A DNA stretch of 64,000 nt from Acidimicrobiales bacterium (GTDB lineage Bacteria; Actinomycetota; Acidimicrobiia; Acidimicrobiales; Aldehydirespiratoraceae), in the NCBI GenBank assembly GCA_029263215.1, contig JAJCXY010000002.1:1-64000 (forward strand), given 5' to 3'. Positions 56,067-64,000 of this stretch are shown here, one piece after another (the stretch's first letter is position 1; every line of letters begins with the position of its first letter). A program made the position numbers and the translations under genes. The notes under the pieces were generated by a model. That model worked only from the letters and a program-made list of their open reading frames with translations. It ran no database searches and had not been told where the DNA came from.

Positions 56067-58946
56067 TCAGCCCGCAGCGGTGGCAGTGCTGCCCTGCGAC
56101 CCCTTCTCGAATCCGACTATCAGGGGGGTGTAGGTGAGCCCATCGCGAGAATTCCAGATCGTGTAGATGCCGCCGCCGATCAGACCCAACCCGGTGAGTC
56201 CGATCAGCAACCAAGGCCAGTCGGTCGAACCGCCACTGGGGGTCGTGCCACCGTCGGTCGAAGACGTCTCATCGCTGGACGTCTCGTCACCACTTGATGA
56301 CCCGTCGCTGGTTGTACCGTCGTCGGTGGTGGTGGAGCCACCATCGTCGGAATCGTCAGTCGTGGAGCCACCGTCATCGGTGGCGGAGCCGGGGTCGATC
56401 GGGTCGGGTTCGACCACGGTGGGCGTGCCGACGAAGATGGAGCCACCCGGCGTGTCCGGTAGCTCCACCAGATCCACCCCGCCGCCGGTGACGGTGAAGA
56501 CCGATGGATTGGTGCAGCTCGCCACCGCTTCGGTGGGTATGAGAAGTGCCACTCCATCGAGGCGAAGGATGGCCAAGGCGTCATTGGAGGGCCCAGAGGT
56601 GAAGCCGCCATCGAAGGTGGTGGAGCCGACCTGGTATCCGGCAGGGTCGGTGAACACCTCGAACGATTTATTGCGCCCGGAGTTGGGATCGAAGGCCGGC
56701 CCGTCGAAAACGGGCTGAGTGGGGTCGGCGGAAGCGAACCCGGCCTGCACGACCGACTCGTTGTCGGTGAAGCTGATGTCGACGAAGGTCCATCCGGTGG
56801 CCGAGGCCAGGGGGCCCAGGTCGGCTGGACAGATGGGCGCCATGCCGGGGTGGAGTCCTTCCGTGCAGATCATGGTGAGCCGGGCGAGCCTCTGATCGGC
56901 GGTGTAGTCGTCGCCGAACTCCACCAGCGACAGGTCGACCGACTGGATGTCGGGGCGACTGCTGTCGAACATTCCGTAGTAGTCCTGGTTGTCGCCAACC
57001 GGGTCAGAGATCCTCGAGTTACCGCTCACGACGAGGGGAGGATCACCGAGAAGGGTGGGAATGCCCAGCCACTCGGTCTGTGGGGGCGGAGTCAGGTCTG
57101 AGCCACTGAGCAGGTCGTATTCGATCGTCCGACCGGTGAGTGTGTCGGGCGGAAGAAGATCGTCGTAGCCGAAGGTGATGTCGGTCATCGAGCGCACAAC
57201 ATTGGTGGTGGCCTCGTCGAACCAAGAGCCTGAATACATCGTGCCGGTCACCGTGAACATGTCGGTGGGCATGGGACCGAGGTTGGCGAGAACGGTACCG
57301 TCGTCGAGCACATACATCGGGCGGTCGCTGAACGGCGTGGCCACCAGGTCGTGCCATTCCCACCAAGCGACCACGGTCTCACCATTGAGCGTGCCCTCGA
57401 AACCGAAGAAGTAGGAGAACAGATCAAAGGGCGGACCCTCCCACGGCTGTTGAAACTCGATGAGGACGTGCAGCTCACCACCGACATCGATCGGTAGCAC
57501 CGACATCGGGAGGGAGCGAGGGTCCTGAACATCCTGAGCCACCGCGGGACCGATCAGTCGGACCAGGGACAGGCCCACTACCGCGAGCATGATGAGGATT
57601 CCCGCAAGCACGCCGGAACCGGCCCCGGCACGGGTGGTGTCATCGGCGGGGAGATCTCGTTTGCCGGGTCTGACGGTGCTCGCTGGAGCGTCACCGATAC
57701 CGAACCGGTCGTTGGGCATGAGTCCCGCGCCGGGCTCCACCCCCGAGAAGAAGGTCGGACCCGAGAGCTGATCGAGGTGCTTGAGGGATGCCAACTGATC
57801 GCGGTGGGTGATGGCCTGCTGTACAGCCGCATCCAGTTCACCCGCTCGGGCTCTGCGAGCGAAGGTGTCGAACTGGTCACGGGACACGGCCGCTACAACC
57901 GATCCGGATGTCGTGGTGGCCTCCCACGCGCCCCAGTCCCAGGTTGCCACCACCGGTTCGAACCGCACGTCGGGGGAAACAAGGGTGGTGGCGGCGAGGC
58001 CGATCTGGTGATGACTCGGCGCGTTTGGTGGAGGGAGTCGTCCAGACTCGCCGGCCTCGAGGGGGAGGTCGGCGTCGCCGGCAACGATTCGGTCGACGAG
58101 GCCGATCTCGCCGGCGGTGGCGTGGCGACGGGCGTGGGGGCGGGCCAGCTCCCAACAACGGCGGAGGTACTCCCCCGCGGGCATGTGTTCTCCGTGAGCG
58201 AGTCGGAGTGGGGCGGCGCGACCCTCGTCGTAGAGATCAACGCCGAAGGCAGAGCGATCCACATACCACCCGTATCGACGACGACCCGGTTCGAGAACTG
58301 CGTCGAGGAACGGAGGGATCTCTCCCCTCCCCTGGATGTATTCCTGAAGGGCGCCGACTGCGCCCACCGCGAAGACCGATGCGGCCACGAGAGAATGACC
58401 CACCACATACTCACCGCAGAGTTCGAGGCGCCCCGGCCGAGGTCTCACGAGCATCCCCGGTGAGTGCTTCTGATCCATCAGCAGCATCAAGCTGGGCGCG
58501 AAGGTGCGAGCGAAAAGTATGGCGAGTCGGTCGTTGTGCTCCGCCAGAGTGGACACGTTGAGATGCGTCGACCCACCGGTGAGCATCAGGTCGCCGGGAA
58601 GCATCGCTTCGAGTTCTGAGCGCGAAGATTCAGCCCAGTCGGCGGTCTTCGACGCGAAACCTCGATCGAGAGCAAGCGGCGGCGTGGCGATCTCCGCCAC
58701 CCTTCCATCCGCGATCAGCGCACTGCCACGGCGGGTCAGGTAGTGGAAATCGTTTGTGGGGTGAATCGCCAATCCGTCGATCGCGATCTCGTGCACGATC
58801 TCACGGAAGTCGATCTGGTCCCCGCCGCGGAACACGCCGAATTCGTGCTCCACTCCGAACAAGCGCTGCTCGGGTGGAGGACGGCCGAGGGCGCGAAACA
58901 GTGGACGGTCGACATCGACCGTCCCGCGCTGGAACAGATCGGTCAT
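56067..58946 (-). CDS. Carboxylate-amine ligase-like domain fused to a two-pass membrane and extracellular region
   Basis: A 959-residue protein of unusual build. Residues 1-410 resemble the glutamine synthetase/glutamate-cysteine ligase (GCS2) superfamily: FGVEHEFGVF (paired glutamates 33 and 35), NDFHYL, GGSTHLNVSTLAEHNDR and MDQKHSPGMLVRPRPGRLE. A membrane helix spans about 446-467, then an approximately 440-residue region without a family I recognise (likely extracellular), a Ser/Thr/Asp/Gly-rich linker at about 848-906, and a second helix near 910-930. The ligase would be cytosolic. Catalysis is inferred, not shown. ATG 58946 lies 31 bp after the zinc-ribbon gene; it is followed by two ABC transporters. 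Confidence 0.7.
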   Translation of the reverse strand: MTDLFQRGTVDVDRPLFRALGRPPPEQRLFGVEHEFGVFRGGDQIDFREIVHEIAIDGLAIHPTNDFHYLTRRGSALIADGRVAEIATPPLALDRGFASKTADWAESSRSELEAMLPGDLMLTGGSTHLNVSTLAEHNDRLAILFARTFAPSLMLLMDQKHSPGMLVRPRPGRLELCGEYVVGHSLVAASVFAVGAVGALQEYIQGRGEIPPFLDAVLEPGRRRYGWYVDRSAFGVDLYDEGRAAPLRLAHGEHMPAGEYLRRCWELARPHARRHATAGEIGLVDRIVAGDADLPLEAGESGRLPPPNAPSHHQIGLAATTLVSPDVRFEPVVATWDWGAWEATTTSGSVVAAVSRDQFDTFARRARAGELDAAVQQAITHRDQLASLKHLDQLSGPTFFSGVEPGAGLMPNDRFGIGDAPASTVRPGKRDLPADDTTRAGAGSGVLAGILIMLAVVGLSLVRLIGPAVAQDVQDPRSLPMSVLPIDVGGELHVLIEFQQPWEGPPFDLFSYFFGFEGTLNGETVVAWWEWHDLVATPFSDRPMYVLDDGTVLANLGPMPTDMFTVTGTMYSGSWFDEATTNVVRSMTDITFGYDDLLPPDTLTGRTIEYDLLSGSDLTPPPQTEWLGIPTLLGDPPLVVSGNSRISDPVGDNQDYYGMFDSSRPDIQSVDLSLVEFGDDYTADQRLARLTMICTEGLHPGMAPICPADLGPLASATGWTFVDISFTDNESVVQAGFASADPTQPVFDGPAFDPNSGRNKSFEVFTDPAGYQVGSTTFDGGFTSGPSNDALAILRLDGVALLIPTEAVASCTNPSVFTVTGGGVDLVELPDTPGGSIFVGTPTVVEPDPIDPGSATDDGGSTTDDSDDGGSTTTDDGTTSDGSSSGDETSSDETSSTDGGTTPSGGSTDWPWLLIGLTGLGLIGGGIYTIWNSRDGLTYTPLIVGFEKGSQGSTATAAG

Positions 58947-58977
58947 CGGCTATTGCCGATCCGGGATCGGTCCGGAC

Positions 58978-59130
58978 CTAGTCCATGCCGCAGTGTGGGC
59001 AAGGTGTGACATCGCCGCGTGGCTCACCACAGATACCGCAGGGCGATGCGTTGCCCTTTTCTCCCCCAACGTCGGTGTCGTCTGCTCCGACCGAGGTTCC
59101 CGATCCTTTTTCGTATCCACTACCGGCCAT
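58978..59130 (-). CDS. 50-residue zinc-ribbon microprotein
   Basis: MAGSGYEKGS is followed by a Gly/Asp-rich segment and the four-cysteine end CGICGEPRGDVTPCPHCGMD, a zinc-ribbon knuckle pair (C-x2-C-x8-C-x2-C). An AAAGGAGG ribosome site lies four bases upstream of the ATG. It heads the operon of the ligase fusion and ABC transporters. It is a plausible accessory or regulator of the ligase. Confidence 0.75.
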   Translation of the reverse strand: MAGSGYEKGSGTSVGADDTDVGGEKGNASPCGICGEPRGDVTPCPHCGMD

Positions 59131-59230
59131 GCGCCCTCCTTTTGGCACAACCCCTCTGGGCTCCGCCCTAGCTGGGCAAGATCATGGCATCTCATCGCGA
59201 GTCGTGCTGCTCAACAAACTCATTAAACCC

Positions 59231-59259
59231 TTGATCATTCGATCCTTTATGATTACTAT
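59231..59259 (+). promoter_or_regulatory. Predicted sigma-A-type promoter of the diiron-protein gene
   Basis: TTGATC (59231-59236) and TACTAT (59254-59259) are spaced by 17 bp and end 42 bp before the ATG. The stretch is AT-rich against the GC-rich background. The 171-bp gap also serves the divergent zinc-ribbon operon. Confidence 0.5.
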
Positions 59260-59301
59260 GACCCGATCCCTTCCGCGCTCACACCCGACAAGGACCCGCC
59301 A

Positions 59302-60327
59302 ATGGCACCCCGAACCAAGCTCGCCCAGACCAACAATCTTCCCCCCGCCACCGAACAACCCAACGTCTTCCCCCTCAGCTGGCATCGCCAGACCAACAAG
59401 ATGGAAGAGATCTACGAGGCCAGCCGCCGCGAGGTCTGGGACCCCACCGAACTCCCCTGGGACACCTTCGACGTCGACAGTTACAGCTGGGAAGAACGCG
59501 AGTCCATGGCCTACTGGTGGACCCTGCTGTCGGTATTCGACGCATCGGCCCCACCGGTGTTCGCCGGCGCCATGATCAAGAGCTACGAAGACCACGAGGA
59601 AGACGCAGTCCGTCGCTGCTTCTTCTCGGTCACCCAGGACGAGCAAAACCACGAGCACATGTGTGGCCTCGCCATCACCAAGCTCCTCGGCCACCCCGAC
59701 CCCCTCACCTATGAGCCCAAGACCGAGCTCGGTGAGCTCGCCCAGCGCAACGCGAAGTGGCTCTACTTCAACGGCGGCCGCTACTGGGACGGCTTCAAGC
59801 AGGCCGTGCCCAAGTACTCACTGGCAGTGTTGTTCTCCTCGTTCCTGATGGGGGAGATCGCAGCCGCCACGATCTTTCATCAGATGGCCGACGGCGCACG
59901 CGAGCCGGTCTTCCATGACGCGTTCGCCAACATCGGGCGTGATGAAGGCCGCCACATGGCGATCTGTATGACCCTTATGGAGCGCGACTACCCGAAGCTC
60001 GACCTCGAGGACCGCGCGATCATCACCAAGCAGATCCGCGCCGGCTACTTGTTCTTGTCGGCCGTACTCTTCGAGCCGCCCCCCGACTTCTGGGACCTGC
60101 CCGACGACTTCATCGATGTTCAGCGCAGATGCGAAGCCGTCGCCCGCGATGCGGGGTTCCATATCCCCGAGTACGACACGAAGCTCGAGAACTGGCGCCA
60201 GGCCATCCTCAACCTGAAGGCCGTACTCGATCGCTACAACATCCCCTTCCCCGCCATCCCCGAGGTCGGGATCAGCGGTGAAGAGGTCAACGACATCGAC
60301 CTCGAAGACATCATCCCGGTGTTCTAG
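59302..60327 (+). CDS. Ferritin-like diiron protein, predicted oxygenase component
   Basis: A 341-residue four-helix-bundle protein with two ExxH motifs: DEQNHEHM near residue 113 and DEGRHMAICM near 214, plus glutamates at YEDHEED and LMGEIAAATIFH. These would coordinate two irons. The chain resembles diiron oxygenases and R2-like proteins more than ferritin, and the next gene is a ferredoxin-type reductase four bases away. A two-component oxygenase is therefore likely, but the substrate is unknown. Start ATG 59302 follows AAGGA eight bases upstream. Confidence 0.75.
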   Translation: MAPRTKLAQTNNLPPATEQPNVFPLSWHRQTNKMEEIYEASRREVWDPTELPWDTFDVDSYSWEERESMAYWWTLLSVFDASAPPVFAGAMIKSYEDHEEDAVRRCFFSVTQDEQNHEHMCGLAITKLLGHPDPLTYEPKTELGELAQRNAKWLYFNGGRYWDGFKQAVPKYSLAVLFSSFLMGEIAAATIFHQMADGAREPVFHDAFANIGRDEGRHMAICMTLMERDYPKLDLEDRAIITKQIRAGYLFLSAVLFEPPPDFWDLPDDFIDVQRRCEAVARDAGFHIPEYDTKLENWRQAILNLKAVLDRYNIPFPAIPEVGISGEEVNDIDLEDIIPVF

Positions 60328-60331
60328 GGCC

Positions 60332-61387
60332 GTGGAAGCCACGATCCGGCTCGGACCATCGGGCAAGGAAGTCGGGTGTCGCTCCGGCGATACCGTGCTC
60401 GCCGCGCTCGAAAGAGCCGGGTACGCGCTTCCCAACAACTGCCGTGCGGGTGCCTGCGGGGAGTGCAAGACGCGGGTCTCCGAAGGCGAGATCGATCAGG
60501 GCGTCGTGCTCGACATGGCGCTCAGCGCCGAAGAGCGCGACGACGGCTACGGCCTGATGTGTATGGCCAAGCCGCTGTCGTCGGTTGTCGAGATCGACTT
60601 CGGTACCGACGATGCCCAACCGAAGCTCTTCGCACCCCGCGAGCGGGTCTCGTTCGTGGTCACCGACATGGTGAATCGCACGCCCCGGATAGTGGAGGTT
60701 CAGCTCCGGCCACTCGCCGACAATCTGCGTTACTGGCCGGGCCAGTACGTGATGCTCGGCGACGAGCGCGCGGGCGCTCCGCCGCGGCCCTACTCGATCG
60801 CCAACGCCCCCCGACCCGACGGTGAGATCCATCTCCTGGTGAGCCGGGTGGACGACGGCAAGACGAGCGGATGGGTGCACGACACCTTGGCCCTCGGCGA
60901 TCGCGTCACCCTGTCAGGCCCCTACGGCACCTTCGTCGGCGACCCCGCCACCGAAACCCCGGTGCTGTGTCTTGCTTCAGGATCCGGGCTGGCTCCGATC
61001 CTCGCCCTCGCCGATGCCGCCCTTCGGAGAGGGTTCCCCCACCCCGTCACGATCGTGTTCTCGGCGCGCGACTCAGATGAGGTGTTCGAGGACGGCCTGT
61101 TCGCGTGGTGGACGCTGAAGCACCGCAAGTTCAACAGCTTCACCACCTATACCGGCAACGATGCTCCGCCCGACGCCAAGCATCGAGGCCGCATTCCGGT
61201 GGTGCTGCCCGGCCTCTTCTCCGACCTGTCCGGCCACAGCGTGTTCATCGCGGGAAGCCCCGAGTTCGTCGACGTTTGTCGAGCCGCGGTGGCCACACTC
61301 GGCGCCGACCCCAAGCTCGTCTTCGCCGAGGGATACCACCCCCAGGCTCCGGCCGAGGCACCGCCGGCCGATCGTCTCACGAGCTGA
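60332..61387 (+). CDS. 2Fe-2S ferredoxin/FAD/NAD(P)H reductase component
   Basis: A 351-residue reductase. The plant-type ferredoxin motif is Cys37-x4-Cys42-x2-Cys45 (NNCRAGACGECKTRV) with a later cysteine in GLMCMAK. The FAD-binding RPYSIAN and the NAD(P)-binding GSGLAPI follow. This is the typical electron supply of diiron and Rieske oxygenases, and its location after the diiron gene fits. The start GTG 60332 lies four bases after the diiron stop. Confidence 0.87.
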   Translation: MEATIRLGPSGKEVGCRSGDTVLAALERAGYALPNNCRAGACGECKTRVSEGEIDQGVVLDMALSAEERDDGYGLMCMAKPLSSVVEIDFGTDDAQPKLFAPRERVSFVVTDMVNRTPRIVEVQLRPLADNLRYWPGQYVMLGDERAGAPPRPYSIANAPRPDGEIHLLVSRVDDGKTSGWVHDTLALGDRVTLSGPYGTFVGDPATETPVLCLASGSGLAPILALADAALRRGFPHPVTIVFSARDSDEVFEDGLFAWWTLKHRKFNSFTTYTGNDAPPDAKHRGRIPVVLPGLFSDLSGHSVFIAGSPEFVDVCRAAVATLGADPKLVFAEGYHPQAPAEAPPADRLTS

Positions 61388-61414
61388 TCGGCGTCCCTCG
61401 ACCCTCCTCATCCT

Positions 61415-61466
61415 CGAAACTTGGGCGTGTAGGGGTGAAAATCTCTGCCCCCGGCGCCCAAGTTTC
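61415..61466. repeat. Palindromic repeat, copy 1 (upstream of the DUF559-type gene)
   Basis: GAAACTTGGGCG (61416-61427) and CGCCCAAGTTTC (61455-61466) form a perfect 12-bp stem with a 27-nt spacer that holds a second G/C stem (AGGGG with CCCCC). Shares ACTTGGGCG and TAGGGGTGAAAA with copy 2, in the same orientation. A CTCATC lies just outside on the left. Confidence 0.8.
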
Positions 61467-61550
61467 AGGTTTCGGAGGCAGTTGGAGGTCGTTTCGGGCA
61501 CACTGCACCCAGGTCGCTTCCCCGTGCTCTCAGCATCGGGAAGGAAGCAC

Positions 61551-62481
61551 ATGGAGGACGAAGCCGTTCTCGGACTCATACGGCGCCAGCACGGGATGAT
61601 TACCCGACAACAGGCGCTCGACCACGGTCTGAAATGTCATCAGGTCACTCACCGCATTCGGTCAGGGCGGTGGCTTCGCAGCGCCAGCGGGGTCTACCGG
61701 CACGCTCTTTGGCAAGCAACTTGGCATGCCCGTGTGATGGGGATCTGCCTCGCACTTCGCGCTGTCGCCAGCCACCGCACAGCCGCCGTGCTGCACGAAG
61801 TAGACAACTTCCGGCCCGGCCGCATCGAGGTCGTCATCGACTACCGACTGCATCGACCGGCGGCTGAAGCCATCGTTCACCAGTCGACCCAGATTGACCG
61901 AATCGATCTGACCACCGTGAACGGAATCCCTACGACAGGACTGGCTCGGACAACGCTCGACGTTGCCGCCGTGGTGAATCGCCGCCGTCTCGAGGCCACC
62001 TTCGACTCGGTCCTCCGCTCAGGGCGACTCTCCATCCACGACCTCGAAGCCGTCCTCCGTCGCCATGCACGCAGAGGAAGGGGACGGTTGTGGCAAGTTC
62101 CGGGAGGTCCTAGACGGCCGCCTGAGCACTCAGGCGGTTCCGCTCAGCGACTGGAGTCGCGATGTCTCGCGCCTGCTCGAAAGGCAGGGAGTGGCACGCC
62201 CCTTGATGGAACACCGTGTCGATGACCAAGATGGCAGCTTGATCGGAGTGTTGGACCTGGCGTATCCCGACAAGAAGGTCGGGATCGAGCTCGACAGTGT
62301 CAGGTGGCACCTGAACAGGGAGTCGTTCGAACGCGACGCGGCTCGACGCACAGCCCTATCTGTGGCGGGATGGGTGATATTGAACTTCACGTGGCGTCAC
62401 TACCGCGACGACCCGATCGGGCTCTGTCGATCAGTCAGCAGAGCCTTAGCCGCTGCCCACACACGAAACTTGGGCGCATAG
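61551..62481 (+). pseudogene. AbiEi-like HTH plus DUF559-type endonuclease-fold protein, single-base frameshift as sequenced
   Basis: Removing one base from the GGGG run at 62080-62083 gives a 309-residue protein. The N-terminal part (GMITRQQALDHGLKCHQVTH) is a wing-helix region like AbiEi antitoxins, followed by LRSASGVYRH. The C-terminal part (VGIELDSVRWHLNRESFERD, then ALSVAGWVILNFTWRHYRDD) is a DUF559 Vsr-like fold with a conserved Glu/Asp-His pattern. An AAGGA site lies upstream of the ATG. The last codons and the stop lie inside palindrome copy 2. Either an inactive copy or a sequencing error. Confidence 0.7.
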
Positions 62482-62516
62482 GGGTGAAAAACTCTCACAC
62501 CTGTGCCCAAATTTCG
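62464..62516. repeat. Palindromic repeat, copy 2 (downstream, contains the gene stop)
   Basis: CGAAACTTGGGCGCA (62464-62478) and TGTGCCCAAATTTCG (62502-62516) form a 15-bp stem with two mismatched positions. The TAG stop of the DUF559-type gene lies at 62479-62481. Right-hand flank GATGAG (62520-62525) mirrors CTCATC at 61407-61412. Confidence 0.8.
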
Positions 62517-62538
62517 GATGATGAGGCTCCCCGGTGGG

Positions 62539-64000
62539 TCAGATCAGGAGGGCGTCGGTGACCACCTCGACAAGGGCGGGACCGTCGTACGCCAGAGCGG
62601 CGGCGACAGCCTCATCCAACTTATCGATCGAGGTGACCCGGTATCCGCGCGCTCCACAGAGCTCTGCGAAAGCGGCGAACTCGGGGTTGCGCAGGGAGGT
62701 CTGCCAGACATCAAGATCGGCCGTGCGCTGCTCCTTGGAGATTTTGCCGAGCTCGTTGTTGTTCAGCACCACATGGGTGATGTTCATCCCATATTTCACC
62801 GCGGTGGTGATCTCCATCGCGTATTGACCGAAGCCGGCGTCGCCCGAAATGGACACGACCGGACGATTCGCGAATCGAGCCTGGCTCCGGGTGGCGGCCC
62901 AGCATCCCATGGCGGCCGGGAAAGCGAACCCGATCGAACCGAGGTAGCCCGACATCAGCACCGATTGATCGGCCACCTCGAAGTAGCGGCCGAAGGAGTA
63001 GGTGTTGTTGCCGACATCGACCGGAATGATCGCGTCGGCCGGGACGCAGCGGCTGAGAACATCGAACAGGGCCGCCGCGCTGATGCCTTCGCCTCGGTCG
63101 TCCGTTCGGCGGCTCTCCTTCTCCGCCCGCCAGACCTCCCATCGTTGGGAGACCTCGGCGGCGGCACCGGCGCGCTCGGTGGGGCCACATACATCGGCGA
63201 GAGCGACGGCCGCCACCCCCACATGGGCCTGCACCGGCACCGAAACCGGATGGAACCGACCGAGGGCCATCGGATCGAAATCGACCTGCACGATCGGTTT
63301 GTAGTCGGAGATGCCCGTGTGATTGGCGAATGAGACCCCGAAGGTGATGACGAGATCGCTCTCGTTCATGAACCAGCTGGCCACCGGCGTACCCGATCGA
63401 CCCAGCACGCCACAAGCGAGGCGATGGCGATCGGAGATCAACCCCTTGGCCTTGAACGTGGTGGCCACCGGGGCATCGAGCTTCTCGGCCAGCGCACAGA
63501 TCTCGTCCATCGAATCGCGGGCGCCATTGCCCACGATGATCAGGGGACGGTCAGAAACCGTCATCGCCTCCACCGCAGCGGCCAACGCCTCCGCTGGTGG
63601 GGCGATCCCGCGATCGCCGGTGCGCCCCTGTGGTGATCCGGGCTGTGAGCCTTCCGGCGCGGCCAACTCCTGCACCTCATCGGGAAACACGAGATGGGCC
63701 ACGTCGCGCTCGATGATCGCTGTCTTGCAGGCGAGCGTCATGAGCTCGGCGTGATCTGACCCGGCCTGGACCGTGGCGGTGTAGCGGGCCACATCGGCGA
63801 ACGCAGCCGACAGGTCGGTGTCCTGGAACGCTCCTCGACCCCTCACCTTCGAGGGCACCTGGCCGGAGAGCGCCAGCACCGGAGCACGATCAGTCTTGGC
63901 GTCGTAGAGCCCGGTGAGGAGGTTGGTGGACCCGGGCCCGGCAATCCCAAAGCAGGCGGCCAGCTCACCGGTGAGTTTTCCGTAGGCCGTTGCCGCGAAC
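62539..64000 (-). CDS. Thiamine diphosphate-dependent enzyme (acetolactate synthase/pyruvate oxidase-like), truncated at window end
   Basis: The start lies beyond the right edge; 487 codons are present. Visible are the substrate/cofactor domain GPGSTNLLTGLYDAK, the FAD-like middle domain (RPLIIVGNGARDS), and the ThDP motif GDAGFGQYAMEI with HVVLNNNELGKI. This order fits PoxB, acetolactate synthase and related decarboxylases, which cannot be separated here. It converges with the DUF559-type gene. Confidence 0.85.
   Translation of the reverse strand, partial: FAATAYGKLTGELAACFGIAGPGSTNLLTGLYDAKTDRAPVLALSGQVPSKVRGRGAFQDTDLSAAFADVARYTATVQAGSDHAELMTLACKTAIIERDVAHLVFPDEVQELAAPEGSQPGSPQGRTGDRGIAPPAEALAAAVEAMTVSDRPLIIVGNGARDSMDEICALAEKLDAPVATTFKAKGLISDRHRLACGVLGRSGTPVASWFMNESDLVITFGVSFANHTGISDYKPIVQVDFDPMALGRFHPVSVPVQAHVGVAAVALADVCGPTERAGAAAEVSQRWEVWRAEKESRRTDDRGEGISAAALFDVLSRCVPADAIIPVDVGNNTYSFGRYFEVADQSVLMSGYLGSIGFAFPAAMGCWAATRSQARFANRPVVSISGDAGFGQYAMEITTAVKYGMNITHVVLNNNELGKISKEQRTADLDVWQTSLRNPEFAAFAELCGARGYRVTSIDKLDEAVAAALAYDGPALVEVVTDALLI

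Overview
The window is a gene-dense, GC-rich chromosomal stretch with no rRNA, tRNA, CRISPR array or insertion sequence that I can see. Its gene content points to a high-GC Gram-positive bacterium, and Acidimicrobiia (Actinomycetota) is my best guess. The supporting genes are a heterodimeric methylmalonyl-CoA mutase with MeaB, two F420-type luciferase-like oxidoreductases, a helix-turn-helix citrate synthase, a wall protein with a class-E-like LAFTG sorting signal, a type-2 LeuA with a leucine attenuator, and many leaderless-looking starts. The lineage is an inference; no marker gene is present to settle it.

Layout. 1-8.2 kb: class Ia ribonucleotide reductase (3' end of nrdA, complete nrdB); a minus-strand set of aldehyde dehydrogenase, redoxin with an in-frame UGA (candidate selenoprotein) and isoprenylcysteine-methyltransferase-like protein; DUF427 and MFS genes; two small membrane proteins; citrate synthase. 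8.2-17 kb: HTH-citrate synthase divergent from citrate synthase across a perfect palindrome, then MeaB, an amidase, a Dabb protein and the mutA-SDR-mutB cluster. 17-23.5 kb: a large threonine-rich wall-anchored protein, an acyl-CoA ligase, an SDR-arsenate reductase fusion and an F420-type oxidoreductase. 23.5-34 kb: GNAT, a molybdopterin oxidoreductase, DUF2269, thiolase, a DUF3048 lipoprotein, and a tightly packed operon (SufR-like regulator, Crp/Fnr regulator, methyltransferase, SDR, inositol-phosphatase-like) next to VOC and F420-type genes. 34-42 kb: a coiled-coil D,D-carboxypeptidase, PhyH dioxygenase, DJ-1/PfpI, a lipoprotein coupled to leuA, and a phosphodiesterase. 42-52.5 kb: two GGDEF-EAL proteins around a plus-strand run (PAC2, PrmA-like, thioesterase, thiolase-like), then enoyl-CoA hydratase. 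52.5-59.2 kb: a minus-strand operon made of a 50-residue zinc ribbon, a carboxylate-amine ligase fused to a membrane and extracellular region, and two ABC ATPase/permease pairs. 59.3-64 kb: a diiron protein with its ferredoxin reductase, an AbiEi/DUF559-type gene bracketed by two copies of a palindromic repeat, and a ThDP enzyme cut by the window end.

Metabolic theme. Acyl-CoA ligase, thiolases, enoyl-CoA hydratase, thioesterase, methylmalonyl-CoA mutase with MeaB, and citrate/methylcitrate-type synthases fit fatty-acid and propionyl-CoA catabolism.

Most notable observations: (1) a UGA exactly where a redoxin active-site cysteine should be, followed by a 7-bp GGU-loop hairpin at bacterial SECIS spacing; (2) the palindrome-bracketed DUF559/AbiEi gene, whose last codons and stop lie inside the repeat; (3) the ligase-membrane fusion with zinc ribbon and double ABC transporter; (4) the HTH-citrate synthase with a 19-bp operator; (5) a clear leu attenuator. 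Three genes carry single-base frameshifts at short G or A runs, which may be sequencing errors.
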